A stretch of 64,000 bases of DNA, taken from positions 3,286,001 through 3,350,000 of the forward strand of contig NZ_PTRA01000001.1 in the NCBI RefSeq assembly GCF_002943425.1, read 5' to 3'. The stretch comes from Siphonobacter curvatus. Its GTDB lineage: Bacteria; Bacteroidota; Bacteroidia; Cytophagales; Spirosomataceae. Shown piece by piece: positions 51,573-60,591 of the stretch (positions are counted from its first letter, which is position 1; each line of letters starts with the position of its first letter). Position numbers and translations under genes: made by a program. The notes beneath the pieces are model-generated. The model saw nothing but the letters and a program-made list of their open reading frames with translations. It searched no databases and had not been told where the DNA came from.

Positions 51573-53225
51573 TTATTCCAGCGTTAGTTTGCTGATTTTT
51601 TGGGTGTTGCCTTCGATTCGCATATTGTCCTGATATAGTACGGCCCGGTACTCAATTTCGTCGTAGGACTGAATGTTCTGTTTCAGCATTTCCAGCGTTA
51701 CCTTGCCCGTAGCGGTCACGGGATAGGCATCGGTAGCTTTCCACTTTTCGTTGAATTCTTCGTTGAGGGAGCTTTGTACGGAACGGTACTCGAATCCGAT
51801 CCGGTACTCTTTTCCGGAACCCATTTTCACAACATCGGCCGTTAATTTCAGGTTGCCGTTGCTGAGCTTCTCCGCACTCACGGTTCGGAACTGCATCGGT
51901 GTCAGAGCAGGTTCTACGTTTTTGAGCTTCACGACAATGGGGTTAGGCCACTGGTGATTGTTATAGATTCGCTGGGCCCGTACCACCGAAATTTTCAATC
52001 CTTCGGGGGTCTGCTCGAAACGCGTACGACCATCTACAGTGGGTTTGTATTCCACGACGTTACCAGTTTGTCCGAGAACAGTTACTTCCGTCGTTGCCGT
52101 TGCTTTCACCGAACGAATCAAAAACTCCCGACGCTCGGCCCGAGGCCATTCCGGCATACCGGTCAGGTACGCGTATACCGTGTTTTCGTCTTTCTTTTTG
52201 GTGAACCAAATGTCATTTTCGTTCCGAACAATCCAGGGGCGTACGTTGTGCACGGCTTCCTGGTTGATAAAATGCCAGGCTCCGATTTCCATCAATCGCC
52301 CTTCTTGTCCTTCATTGAGGTTCCCCCACTGCGTAGGCCCCACATTAAGCAGGTACGAGCCACCCTTCGCCCGCGATTCGATGAGAATATTCAGCAGTTC
52401 CGTACCCGATTTGTAGTGTTCATTGGTGGGCTTGTAGTTCCAGGCCGTACCCATCGTCATGCAGCTTTCCCAGGCCGTACCCAGCGTTTCGCCGGGCAGG
52501 TATTGTTCCGGCGTAGGCAGGGCTCCACGGGTAACCAGGCAATTGGGCTGGTACTTCCAGATGGTTTCTTTTACTTCTTCCTTCAGTACGTCGCTGTCAA
52601 TGAAAAACAGATCAACCGGACCGTACTTGGTCATGAGTTCCTTGGTCTGCTCAACGACAAATTTTTTGTATTGAGCCTGAAAGGGTTTCGCCTTTTCCCA
52701 ATGGTTGTCGCGGGTGATGTCCTTCATGCCGTTGCGGTAAGCGAACGAAAAATCTTCGGGAGAATAATAAAAGCCAACGGCGATTTTCCATTTCCGACAG
52801 GCTTCCACGAATTGACGTACGATGTCCTTTTTGTAGGGTGTGTTCATGACGTTGAAATCCGTCGTTTTGGTATCCCACATGCAAAAACCCGCGTGGTGTT
52901 TAGTCGTGAACATGATGTACTTCATGCCCGCGTTTTTAGCCAGCATCACGATTTTTTCAGCATCCCATTGTTTGGGATCGAAGGTTTGAGGAAGCTCTTT
53001 GATGTACCGATCCACGTAATCCGGCGAAGCCCCCACGAGCGAGTGGCTGATGACGACGCCCAGCTGTGTATCCACGTTCCAGTGAATAAACATACCAAAG
53101 CCCACATCTTTCAGCCACTCTTCGCGTTCGGGTTTATTATGGTTGGCTCCAAAATTCTCAGTTTCCTGAGCCCAGGAAGCCAGGGTACAAAAAAGTAGGC
53201 AGAGGAAGCAGGATAATCGACGCAT
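51573..53225 (-). CDS. Alpha-L-fucosidase, GH29 family
   Basis: A 550-residue exported glycoside hydrolase (signal MRRLSCFLCLLFCTLASWAQ). GH29 landmarks are FGMFIHWNVDTQLGVVISHS, MKYIMFTTKHHAGFCMWDTKTTDFNVMNTPYKKDIVRQFVEACRKWKIAVGFYYSPEDF and KYGPVDLFFIDSD, where the Asp in FFIDSD matches the family nucleophile position (usually WFD). ESRAKGGSYLLNVGPTQWG ends the barrel, followed by a beta-sandwich C-domain. HHAGF replaces the commoner HHDGF. The enzyme should release L-fucose, or act on a related glycoside, in the periplasm. The open frame reaches 12 codons upstream into heptamer tract T9, so ATG 53225 is chosen. Confidence 0.9.
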   Translation of the reverse strand: MRRLSCFLCLLFCTLASWAQETENFGANHNKPEREEWLKDVGFGMFIHWNVDTQLGVVISHSLVGASPDYVDRYIKELPQTFDPKQWDAEKIVMLAKNAGMKYIMFTTKHHAGFCMWDTKTTDFNVMNTPYKKDIVRQFVEACRKWKIAVGFYYSPEDFSFAYRNGMKDITRDNHWEKAKPFQAQYKKFVVEQTKELMTKYGPVDLFFIDSDVLKEEVKETIWKYQPNCLVTRGALPTPEQYLPGETLGTAWESCMTMGTAWNYKPTNEHYKSGTELLNILIESRAKGGSYLLNVGPTQWGNLNEGQEGRLMEIGAWHFINQEAVHNVRPWIVRNENDIWFTKKKDENTVYAYLTGMPEWPRAERREFLIRSVKATATTEVTVLGQTGNVVEYKPTVDGRTRFEQTPEGLKISVVRAQRIYNNHQWPNPIVVKLKNVEPALTPMQFRTVSAEKLSNGNLKLTADVVKMGSGKEYRIGFEYRSVQSSLNEEFNEKWKATDAYPVTATGKVTLEMLKQNIQSYDEIEYRAVLYQDNMRIEGNTQKISKLTLE

Positions 53226-53232
53226 GTATTTA

Positions 53233-53260
53233 GTTTTCAGTTTGCGGTGGTCTGTTTTCA
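53233..53260. repeat. Heptamer-tract element T9 (single arm)
   Basis: Four exact 7-base units: GTTTTCA, GTTTGCG, GTGGTCT, GTTTTCA. The arm begins 8 bases before the GH29 ATG. Confidence 0.65.
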
Positions 53261-53323
53261 ATAGAACCCGTGTATTGGTATAAGATATCCGTATGGAATA
53301 CGGGGCTAATTATATTGAACCTC

Positions 53324-55579
53324 TCAGTCCACAATCAATTCATCCAGCAGCAACCAGGCTTTGTTACCCGCTCCGTATTCGCCTGGGGGGACGATGCCTT
53401 TGTTGAGGGCTTTTAACTTTATGAATCGGGCCTTTTTCGGGGTAAACTGACCGTTCACGGGATTGATGCCATTGATTGGGAATTCGGTTTGCTGGTAGAC
53501 TTGCTGGTACGTTTTTCCGTCTTCCGACACCCATACCTGTAGTAAGGTCGGCTCCCAGAAGCGTTGCCAGTGGTAGCGTAATACGTTGGTCTGGACTTTT
53601 GAAATCGTTTGCGTTTGCTGTAAATCCAGCGTCCATTCAGCATTTTCACCCAACATTCCGATCCATTCCCCCGTGTTGTAGCGGGCCGTTCCCTGCACGC
53701 CGTTGACGGCAATCCGGGGATTGACCGGCTTGAAATTCCCGGCGGGTGACCCTTGAATCATTACGGGCTTACCCGTCGCTTTTGAAACCGTAAAGGCTTT
53801 TTCAAACACCCGTCCCTGCTGTTGGTTTCCGGCAAACACGGCGGCTTTCAGCACTGTACTTTTACCAAGGGAAACCGGACCATGATAAGCAGTACTGCTC
53901 GTTTTGGGCGTACTTCCATCAAGGGTATACCGAATGGTTGCCTGTGGTAAGGTCGTTGTCAGGCGAACCGCTAGTTTCCCATCCGACGCTACGCTTACTG
54001 AATCGGTCAGTTCGTCAAACCCATCGGCATACGACACTTTCAAGCGTTTCAGCATCGGTTCGTTCAGTCGCAGGCGTCGCAGGAAATCGGGATAGGTACG
54101 ACCTTTCTTCGGCGACCAGGCCGTTTCGGCAATGGCCAACGCCCGGGGAAAAATCATGTACTCGGCGTGAGCTTCCGTCGCCAGGTATTCGCTCCAGACA
54201 TTGCCCTGAATTCCCAACAGATACGAAGCCTCTTCCGCCGTGAGCGAATCGGGTACGGGTTCGTAGCTATAAACTTTGCTCAGGGGTGTGTACCAGGCCG
54301 CCGCCGTGGGTTCGCTGGCGTACAGAGACTGGTAAAAGTCGAAGTACACAAAGGGCTCGGGTGTCATGATGGCCTTGTGTTTCTGCCGCATGGCTTCGAT
54401 GCCGCCTTCGGTGCCCCGCCAGCTCATGACAGTAGCTCCGGGCGAAAGGCCCCCTTCCAGGATTTCGTCCCAGCCGATGATCTCCCGATTTTTTGTCAGC
54501 AGATATTTCTCCATTCGCTGAATGAAGTAACTCTGTAATTCGTGTTCATCTTTCAAGCCTTGGTGCTGCATGCGGGCCTGACATTTCGGACAGCTTTTCC
54601 AGCGGGTTTTCGGGCATTCGTCACCGCCGATGTGAATGTATTTTGACGGAAACAACTCGACGACTTCATCGAGTACGTTTTGCAGGAACGTAAACGTGCT
54701 GTCATTTCCGGCACAGTACACATCGTCAAAAATCCCCCAGAATGTGGCCGCCTGATAGGGTCCGCCCGTACAGCCCAAAGCCGGGAATGCGGAAAGAGCC
54801 GCCAGAGCGTGGCCCGGCATTTCTATTTCCGGAATCACCGTAATGTGCCGCTGAGCCGCGTACCGCACCACCTCCCGTACTTCCTCCTGGGTATAGTATC
54901 CGCCGTATTTCTTGCCGTCGAACCGATGGGGCAGTTCGCGTTTGTGGCCAATGAGTGTCTCCTTGCGGTAGGCAGCTACATTTTGTAGTTCTGGATAGCG
55001 TTTAATCTCGATTCGCCAGCCCTGATCATCGGTCAGGTGCCAGTGAAAGGTATTGAATTTATACTGGGCGAGCAGGTCGATGTATTTCTTAATAAAAGGC
55101 ACCTGGAACCAGTGGCGACTGACATCCAGGTGCATACCTCGGTACGAAAACCGGGGATAGTCTATAATTTGACTAGCAGGTAACCGTAAGTTCTTGGATT
55201 GATGAAGCAGTTGCACGAAACTCTGGACACCGTAGAACAGTCCAGCCGGATCGTGACCGATTAATTCAATGCTTTTGGGTTGAATTCGCAGCTGATAGCC
55301 TTCCGGCTGAGCTACCTTCAGCGAATCAATTTTTAGAGAAATAGAGGCCTTTGCCGAGGTCACTGGCAAAGTAAATCCGGTCAATGCACGAATTTGCTCC
55401 TGGGTAAGTTTCAGTAAGTCAGCCGGCACACCGGAATCGGACGAAAGTTTCGCTAAGGCCGTAAGCGTAAATTCGCCCGAGTTCCGGTGATAGGCTACTG
55501 GCTGAGGAATGAGTCCGCTTTGAGCGAACCCCTTTCCAAAACCGATGAAGAAAAGTACTATGGTTACTAGGTATTTCAT
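53324..55579 (-). CDS. Beta-N-acetylhexosaminidase, GH20 family
   Basis: A 751-residue exported enzyme (signal MKYLVTIVLFFIGFGKGFAQ). Domains in order: GH20b N-terminal domain (LIPQPVAYHRNSGEFTL), GH20 barrel (YRGMHLDVSRHWFQVPFIKKYIDLLAQYKFNTFHWHLTDDQGWRIEIKRYPEL), and the catalytic Asp-Glu pair in YIHIGGDECPKTRW. WDEILEGGLSPGATVMSWRG and GIQGNVWSEYLATEAHAEYMIFPRALAIAETAWSPK complete it. Residues about 545-620 form a chitobiase C-terminal-like segment, and the last 140 resemble a discoidin-type carbohydrate-binding module. It cleaves terminal GlcNAc or GalNAc from glycans in the periplasm or at the surface. Confidence 0.93.
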   Translation of the reverse strand: MKYLVTIVLFFIGFGKGFAQSGLIPQPVAYHRNSGEFTLTALAKLSSDSGVPADLLKLTQEQIRALTGFTLPVTSAKASISLKIDSLKVAQPEGYQLRIQPKSIELIGHDPAGLFYGVQSFVQLLHQSKNLRLPASQIIDYPRFSYRGMHLDVSRHWFQVPFIKKYIDLLAQYKFNTFHWHLTDDQGWRIEIKRYPELQNVAAYRKETLIGHKRELPHRFDGKKYGGYYTQEEVREVVRYAAQRHITVIPEIEMPGHALAALSAFPALGCTGGPYQAATFWGIFDDVYCAGNDSTFTFLQNVLDEVVELFPSKYIHIGGDECPKTRWKSCPKCQARMQHQGLKDEHELQSYFIQRMEKYLLTKNREIIGWDEILEGGLSPGATVMSWRGTEGGIEAMRQKHKAIMTPEPFVYFDFYQSLYASEPTAAAWYTPLSKVYSYEPVPDSLTAEEASYLLGIQGNVWSEYLATEAHAEYMIFPRALAIAETAWSPKKGRTYPDFLRRLRLNEPMLKRLKVSYADGFDELTDSVSVASDGKLAVRLTTTLPQATIRYTLDGSTPKTSSTAYHGPVSLGKSTVLKAAVFAGNQQQGRVFEKAFTVSKATGKPVMIQGSPAGNFKPVNPRIAVNGVQGTARYNTGEWIGMLGENAEWTLDLQQTQTISKVQTNVLRYHWQRFWEPTLLQVWVSEDGKTYQQVYQQTEFPINGINPVNGQFTPKKARFIKLKALNKGIVPPGEYGAGNKAWLLLDELIVD

Positions 55580-55654
55580 TCCTGAACTATTCAAATGAGT
55601 GGTTAAAGAAGGGAATATAACTCACTCATTCTATCATTCACTCCTTCAACATTA

Positions 55655-57175
55655 TTACTGCTTATCTAACCAGATTCGAGTCATAAACTCGTTGGCTCCC
55701 TGAGTTGCCACTGCTTTGTAATAGTTATCAGCGTTCAGGTTTTCTTCCGTTGCCGGGTATAACATTCGTCTGAAGATTTGACCTCCGGTGTTATTACCTG
55801 CGTAGTTATTCGGCACCAGAGCGGGGTAACCCGTACGTCTCCAGTTGAGGAATACTTCCTGAGAGTTAGGAAATACAGATACCCAGAACTGCGTATGAAT
55901 TTGTTCCATCTGAGCCGCAACAGTGCCTGTTTTCAGAGCTTGTGCCGTTACATAAGCCTCAATGTTTGCATCAGAAATAACGCCATCGCTACCGTACAAT
56001 GACCACTGACGTAACGCGGCCCGGGTGCCTGACGCATACAGGTTTGCTGCCGTTTCAGTGGTATACCAACCCCGAAGTGCCGCCTCTGCCAGATAGAAAT
56101 TTACTTCTGCATTGGTTAACACCAACATGGGAGCACTTAACTTCAGAAGCGTATTCTGGTTAGGCTCTGAGTAGGTCACAAAATCGCTAGGTTTTGTGTT
56201 GGCAATGTTGTGAGCCATCCCTTTCTGAATAGAAGGATCATTGCTGGCTTTTCCATTCACGTATACTACCGAAATGACAGGGAGACGCGGATCATTCGTT
56301 GCTTTCAGGTAATCAATAAAAACCTTATCGTACTTGCCTCCTTCAGGGTTACTATTGCCGTTGGCCAGGATATAATCACTGTTCAACATCCAGTAAGCCA
56401 GCGGATTTTGATTAATGATCTGTCCAGAAGCCAGATAAGAGATTTTAGCCAGATCCGCATCTTCACGAATAACGCCACCGGCAATCGCCTTTTTCACCCA
56501 GGTTTCAGCCAGCGTACTATTGGCTTTCGTCATTCGCATGCCCATGCGTAACATCAGCGAGTACGCAAACTTTTTCCACTTCGTCAGGTCTCCACCATAA
56601 ATCATATCGGCGGCACCAAACGTCGTCTTCGTCGCATCAAACATGCCTACGGCTGTTTCCAATTGAGCCAGCAGATCGGTATAGATGCTTTGTTGTGAAT
56701 CGTAAACGGGCTTATAATTACTCGATACGTATCCCAAAGCCGCCTCTTTATACGGAATATCACCGTATAAGTCGGTAACCTTTGAGAAACAGTACACCTG
56801 CCAGATTTTAGCAATCGCCAGTTTATTAACCAGAGCTGGATCTTTTTCGAAGGCTCGTACAATTTCGCCCATTTCATTGAGCTCTTTCGTATAGGCACTA
56901 CTAAACACCGCATAAGGAGCTGTTCCCTGATTAAAAATGTATTTAGAGCCCCAACCTGCCACGTCATTATAGCTGGTTGTGTATTGCATGGTGCCCTGTA
57001 AACCCGTGATCATGTTTCCTACGGCATCGTACTGAGCTTTCGTAAATACATAATCTCCGTTGATCGTACTGGAAGCGTCCGGGTTCGTATTTAACTCTTC
57101 AAAACCTTTATCGCAGCTTTGCAAAACCGTCAGAGCTAGGAGACAGGCATATATTTTATAGAATCTTTTTTTCAT
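55655..57175 (-). CDS. SusD/RagB-like glycan-binding lipoprotein
   Basis: A 506-residue surface lipoprotein: MKKRFYKIYACLLALTVLQSC with lipid on Cys21, then DKGFEELNTNPDASSTI. This start, WQVYCFSKVTDLYGDIPYKEAALG and QSIYTDLLAQLETAVGMFD with FLNWRRTGYPALVP near the end are characteristic of the SusD-like-2 group. It binds glycan and closes like a lid over the SusC channel. It lies 12 bases downstream of susC, the usual tight coupling, and is followed by GH20. Confidence 0.92.
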   Translation of the reverse strand: MKKRFYKIYACLLALTVLQSCDKGFEELNTNPDASSTINGDYVFTKAQYDAVGNMITGLQGTMQYTTSYNDVAGWGSKYIFNQGTAPYAVFSSAYTKELNEMGEIVRAFEKDPALVNKLAIAKIWQVYCFSKVTDLYGDIPYKEAALGYVSSNYKPVYDSQQSIYTDLLAQLETAVGMFDATKTTFGAADMIYGGDLTKWKKFAYSLMLRMGMRMTKANSTLAETWVKKAIAGGVIREDADLAKISYLASGQIINQNPLAYWMLNSDYILANGNSNPEGGKYDKVFIDYLKATNDPRLPVISVVYVNGKASNDPSIQKGMAHNIANTKPSDFVTYSEPNQNTLLKLSAPMLVLTNAEVNFYLAEAALRGWYTTETAANLYASGTRAALRQWSLYGSDGVISDANIEAYVTAQALKTGTVAAQMEQIHTQFWVSVFPNSQEVFLNWRRTGYPALVPNNYAGNNTGGQIFRRMLYPATEENLNADNYYKAVATQGANEFMTRIWLDKQ

Positions 57176-57187
57176 CGTAGTCGGTAA

Positions 57188-60100
57188 TTAGAATTTCAAG
57201 AGAAGATTCAAACCATAACTTCTGGTTCTGGGCAAGCCAATCGATTCAAAACCTTGGTTTGAACTGTTCGTAAAGCTTTGCTCAGGGTCAAAATTGTCCG
57301 TGTTTTTATACAGCGTCAGAATATTCCGTGAAACAAATGAGATGCTCGCTGACTGTAGTTTCAGAAGTTTGAAGTTTTTTACCGGAATGTTGTAACTCAC
57401 CATGGCCTGACGGAGCTTCACAAAGCTGGCATCGTGCAGGAAGAGTTCCGTGTAATTTTTGTCGTTGTCATAATACGTACGCAGGTTTTCCTTCGCGATC
57501 GTCTTCGTAAAGCTATCTCCACTTGCCGTCACACCCGTTACTGTTAAGCCATTCTCCCGACCGTCAAGGGTTCTTTTCAGTTTACCCATTCGGTTGGCGT
57601 ATACCTCTAATACTGAGAAGATTTTGTTACCAAACTTACCATCCACCAGGAAGTTGAATGAGAAGTTTTTGTAATGGAATTCGTTGGTTAATCCCATCGT
57701 TAACGGAGGTACGCCCTTGCCTAATTCATGCAGATTTGATTTTAAAGCATAACCCGTCGTTGGATCGTAGATGATGTTGCCATTCGCATCCCGCTGACGA
57801 GTCGTACCCACGATTGTTCCGTACGAACGGCCTTCAATCGAGTTGATATAAGCCCAGTTTCCTACCGAGGTAGCCATCTGTAAAGACGTAATGCCATCGG
57901 CTAGTTTAATTACTTTACTGTCGTTATAGGCTACGTTATAGCTGATGTCCCAACCGAAATTCTTTCGACGAATAGGGCTATACGTTACTAAGGCTTCAAC
58001 CCCTTTATTACTCATCTTACCTACGTTCATGTACACCGAATTATAGCCAGATGTTTCGCTAATGCTCGTCTGAACGATGTCGTCGGTCGTAGAACGGTTA
58101 TAATACGTTAGGTCTAACCCTACCCGGCGGTTCAGGAATTGCAAGTCAACCCCCACTTCATACGTGGTAGAAGTCAAAGGTTTCAGTCCTGCATTGGTAA
58201 TAGCCGTACTGGTTACGTTCTGCAAGGGTTGTCCCGAACTAGGGACCATTGAATACGTCAGATTAATGGCATAAGGATCAGGCGTTGCTCCTCCTACCTG
58301 AGCCCAGGAAGCACGAACTTTGGCAAAGTCAATGGCCCGGGGTAATGCTATGGCCTGCGACAGAACGAAGCTACCACCAATGGATGGGTAAAAAATGGAG
58401 TTGTTTTTAGGACTCAAGGTAGAGAACCAATCCTGACGACCCGTCATGGTTAAGAACGCAATGCCTTTGTAATCTAAATCTAATGATCCAAATACCGAGT
58501 TTGTACGTACTCTCTGATTCAGCGGAGTCGTAGTGATCGTTCTTAAGTTCGTAGAGCTGTAGAAGTAAGGAAGTACATAGTTACTACCCGCAATATTGAT
58601 TTGGTTGTAGTTATAATCACGACGGTTTGCTCCAACGAGAGCCGACAGACCAATCGTAGAAGCAATCTTGGTATTATAGTTTGCCGTTACCATGGCGTTG
58701 GTTTCGCTCACGTCTGTCTTAAGTTCGTTATACTCACCGTTAGGAACGTATAAAGTGCCAGTCGGCAGGATGTATTTATACTGGTAATTGAAGAAGTCGC
58801 GGCTAACGGTTCCCTTCACAAACAAATTATCCAGGATGTTGTAAGTCAAACCAAACTGACCGATAAAACGGTTCTTCGTATCGTTCTGCTTGTATTTATT
58901 GATAACGAAATAGCTATTGGAAGCAATGGAAGCATCATTCCAGGCAATTTCATTATTGTTTGCATCATACCCTGGAGCCAGCCAGCGAATGTCTGAGGTA
59001 TTACCAATCATATAAGGAGTCCAGTTGGGATTTCCCAACGCATCTCCGGCTCCCGTTTTGTTGTTATTCGCTTCGATCGTGTATTGAGCTAAAGCCTCTA
59101 CCGCAATTTTAGGTCCAAACTTACCATTCAAGCTCAGGTTACCCGTTTTACGATTATACGTCTGCGTCGGTAGTATTCCTTTGGCGTCCAGATCAGATAC
59201 GGAGAATCGATAGTTAACATTCTCATTTCCTCCGTTGACGGCTAAGGTATTCGTAAACGTTTTACCCGTCTGATAGAAGTTTTTCAGGTTGTTCCGCTGA
59301 GCAACGTAAGGATGCGTTAAGCCATCAGCGGCTACGAAATCAGACCCGTCAATTTTAGCACCCCAGGAACGACGACCCCAGGCAATGCCCTGAGCCTGCG
59401 TAGTTGGCTTTACGGCTCCGTCTCCCTGTCCGTATTCATACTGCCAGTCAGGCACAACGGCGATGCTTTCTGCGGTGAAGGTAGAATTGAAGTCAACACC
59501 AATGCCTTTTTGAGCACGCCCTTTCTTGGTGGTAATCAAAATAACCCCGTTGGCAGCCCGTGAGCCGTATAAAGCAGCTGCAGTACCCCCTTTCAAAACA
59601 CTCATGCTTTCAATATCATCCGGGTTAATTCCGCCAATCCCATCGCCACGGTCCACGTTACCCTGTCCACCGTTGGCTGTTGCACTTCCACCCGGAGTCG
59701 TGTTATCAATCGGCATCCCATTAATTACATACAGGGGCTGGTTGGCTCCGGTTAATGAACCATTCCCGCGAATAATGATCCGGCTTGATCCGCCGGGTCC
59801 TGTTGAAAGACCCGTAGCATTCACCCCAGCGATCTTACCAGACAGGGCATTGGCTACGTTGTTTTCACGAGCCTGCGTAAACTCAGAGCCTTTTACTTCC
59901 GTTACCGAATAAGCCAGAGCTTTTTTATCCCGCTGAATACCCAGGGCCGTCACGACTACTTCATTCAGGCTTTTGGTATCTTCTTTCATGGCCACGTCCA
60001 CCGTCGTGCGTCCGCCTACCGGGATTTCCTGAGAAACGTAGCCCAGGTACGAGAAAATCAGGGTTGCTTCCGCAGCAGCATTGAGGGTGTACTGCCCCTG

Positions 60101-60286
60101 AGCGTCCGTTACAGTCCCTTTCGTCGACCCCTTTTCAACCACGGTCACCCCTGGTAGCGGTGAACCATCCGTGACATTGGTCACTTTGCCAGTAATGTTC
60201 TGGGCCATCGCTGACAGACTCATGAGCCACAGCAAGGCAAACAGTCTGCCAAACCTTGCCTGAAAGCGTAAGAAGGAGATTTTCAT
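57188..60286 (-). CDS. SusC/RagA family TonB-linked outer-membrane transporter
   Basis: A 1032-residue outer-membrane importer. A signal peptide ends LMSLSAMAQ. Residues about 30-110 are the CarboxypepD_reg-like domain (NITGKVTNVTDGSPLPGVTVVEKGSTKGTVTDAQGQYTLN). A TonB-box-like segment and plug follow (EVVVTALGIQRDKKALAYSVTEVKGSEFTQARENNVANALSGKIAGVNATGLSTGPGGSSRIIIRGNGSL and the SusC hallmark VLKGGTAAALYGSRAANGVILITTKKG). The 22-strand barrel ends in SYGLNLLLKF. It heads the locus and probably imports a GlcNAc/fucose-containing oligosaccharide. Confidence 0.95.
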   Translation of the reverse strand: MKISFLRFQARFGRLFALLWLMSLSAMAQNITGKVTNVTDGSPLPGVTVVEKGSTKGTVTDAQGQYTLNAAAEATLIFSYLGYVSQEIPVGGRTTVDVAMKEDTKSLNEVVVTALGIQRDKKALAYSVTEVKGSEFTQARENNVANALSGKIAGVNATGLSTGPGGSSRIIIRGNGSLTGANQPLYVINGMPIDNTTPGGSATANGGQGNVDRGDGIGGINPDDIESMSVLKGGTAAALYGSRAANGVILITTKKGRAQKGIGVDFNSTFTAESIAVVPDWQYEYGQGDGAVKPTTQAQGIAWGRRSWGAKIDGSDFVAADGLTHPYVAQRNNLKNFYQTGKTFTNTLAVNGGNENVNYRFSVSDLDAKGILPTQTYNRKTGNLSLNGKFGPKIAVEALAQYTIEANNNKTGAGDALGNPNWTPYMIGNTSDIRWLAPGYDANNNEIAWNDASIASNSYFVINKYKQNDTKNRFIGQFGLTYNILDNLFVKGTVSRDFFNYQYKYILPTGTLYVPNGEYNELKTDVSETNAMVTANYNTKIASTIGLSALVGANRRDYNYNQINIAGSNYVLPYFYSSTNLRTITTTPLNQRVRTNSVFGSLDLDYKGIAFLTMTGRQDWFSTLSPKNNSIFYPSIGGSFVLSQAIALPRAIDFAKVRASWAQVGGATPDPYAINLTYSMVPSSGQPLQNVTSTAITNAGLKPLTSTTYEVGVDLQFLNRRVGLDLTYYNRSTTDDIVQTSISETSGYNSVYMNVGKMSNKGVEALVTYSPIRRKNFGWDISYNVAYNDSKVIKLADGITSLQMATSVGNWAYINSIEGRSYGTIVGTTRQRDANGNIIYDPTTGYALKSNLHELGKGVPPLTMGLTNEFHYKNFSFNFLVDGKFGNKIFSVLEVYANRMGKLKRTLDGRENGLTVTGVTASGDSFTKTIAKENLRTYYDNDKNYTELFLHDASFVKLRQAMVSYNIPVKNFKLLKLQSASISFVSRNILTLYKNTDNFDPEQSFTNSSNQGFESIGLPRTRSYGLNLLLKF

Positions 60287-60336
60287 AATGGTAGTAAAAG
60301 TGTGAAAGCGTTTAATGGGATTTTGTTCAGGGGTAT

Positions 60337-60376
60337 TTTCGCAAAAAGTGCACTATTGTTTGCAATTTTTGCGAAA
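60337..60376. repeat. 11-bp inverted repeat in the susC leader
   Basis: TTTCGCAAAAA (60337-60347) and its complement (60366-60376) are perfect and 18 bases apart. The TTTCG core recalls DeoR-family half-sites; it could also form an RNA hairpin. Confidence 0.6.
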
Positions 60377-60437
60377 TATAGAGGTCTTATATCGATAATT
60401 GCAAATATTATTTTAAAATTTGCTCCATATAGCAACG

Positions 60438-60461
60438 TATACAGTCAATAAAAACTGTATA
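60438..60461. promoter_or_regulatory. Operator-like palindrome at the susC transcription start
   Basis: TATACAGT and ACTGTATA with an 8-base spacer are perfectly symmetric. It lies just downstream of the susC -7 box, where a bound repressor would block transcription. Confidence 0.55.
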
Positions 60462-60462
60462 T

Positions 60463-60470
60463 CAAAATTA
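60463..60470 (-). promoter_or_regulatory. -7 box for susC
   Basis: The minus-strand TAATTTTG fits TAnnTTTG exactly. It gives a leader of about 170 bases. Confidence 0.5.
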
Positions 60471-60583
60471 TAGATTGCAAAACATGCGTTAATCAGTTTT
60501 TTATTTTGAATTTATTTTGTAAAAAAATAAAGATAGATCCAGGGCAGAATAGTAGAGCAGTAGTGAGGCGGCCCCTTTTTTTA

Positions 60584-60591
60584 TACCTTTG
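60584..60591 (+). promoter_or_regulatory. -7 box for the DeoR-type regulator
   Basis: TACCTTTG fits TAnnTTTG exactly, 27 bases before ATG 60619. It excludes the upstream open codons from translation. Confidence 0.55.

Noticed and set aside
51954-53198. Long open frame on the plus strand opposite the GH29 gene (414 codons)
   Set aside because: It is a shadow: the translation is Arg/Phe/His-rich with no family or signal, while the minus-strand frame is a clear GH29 enzyme with export signal.
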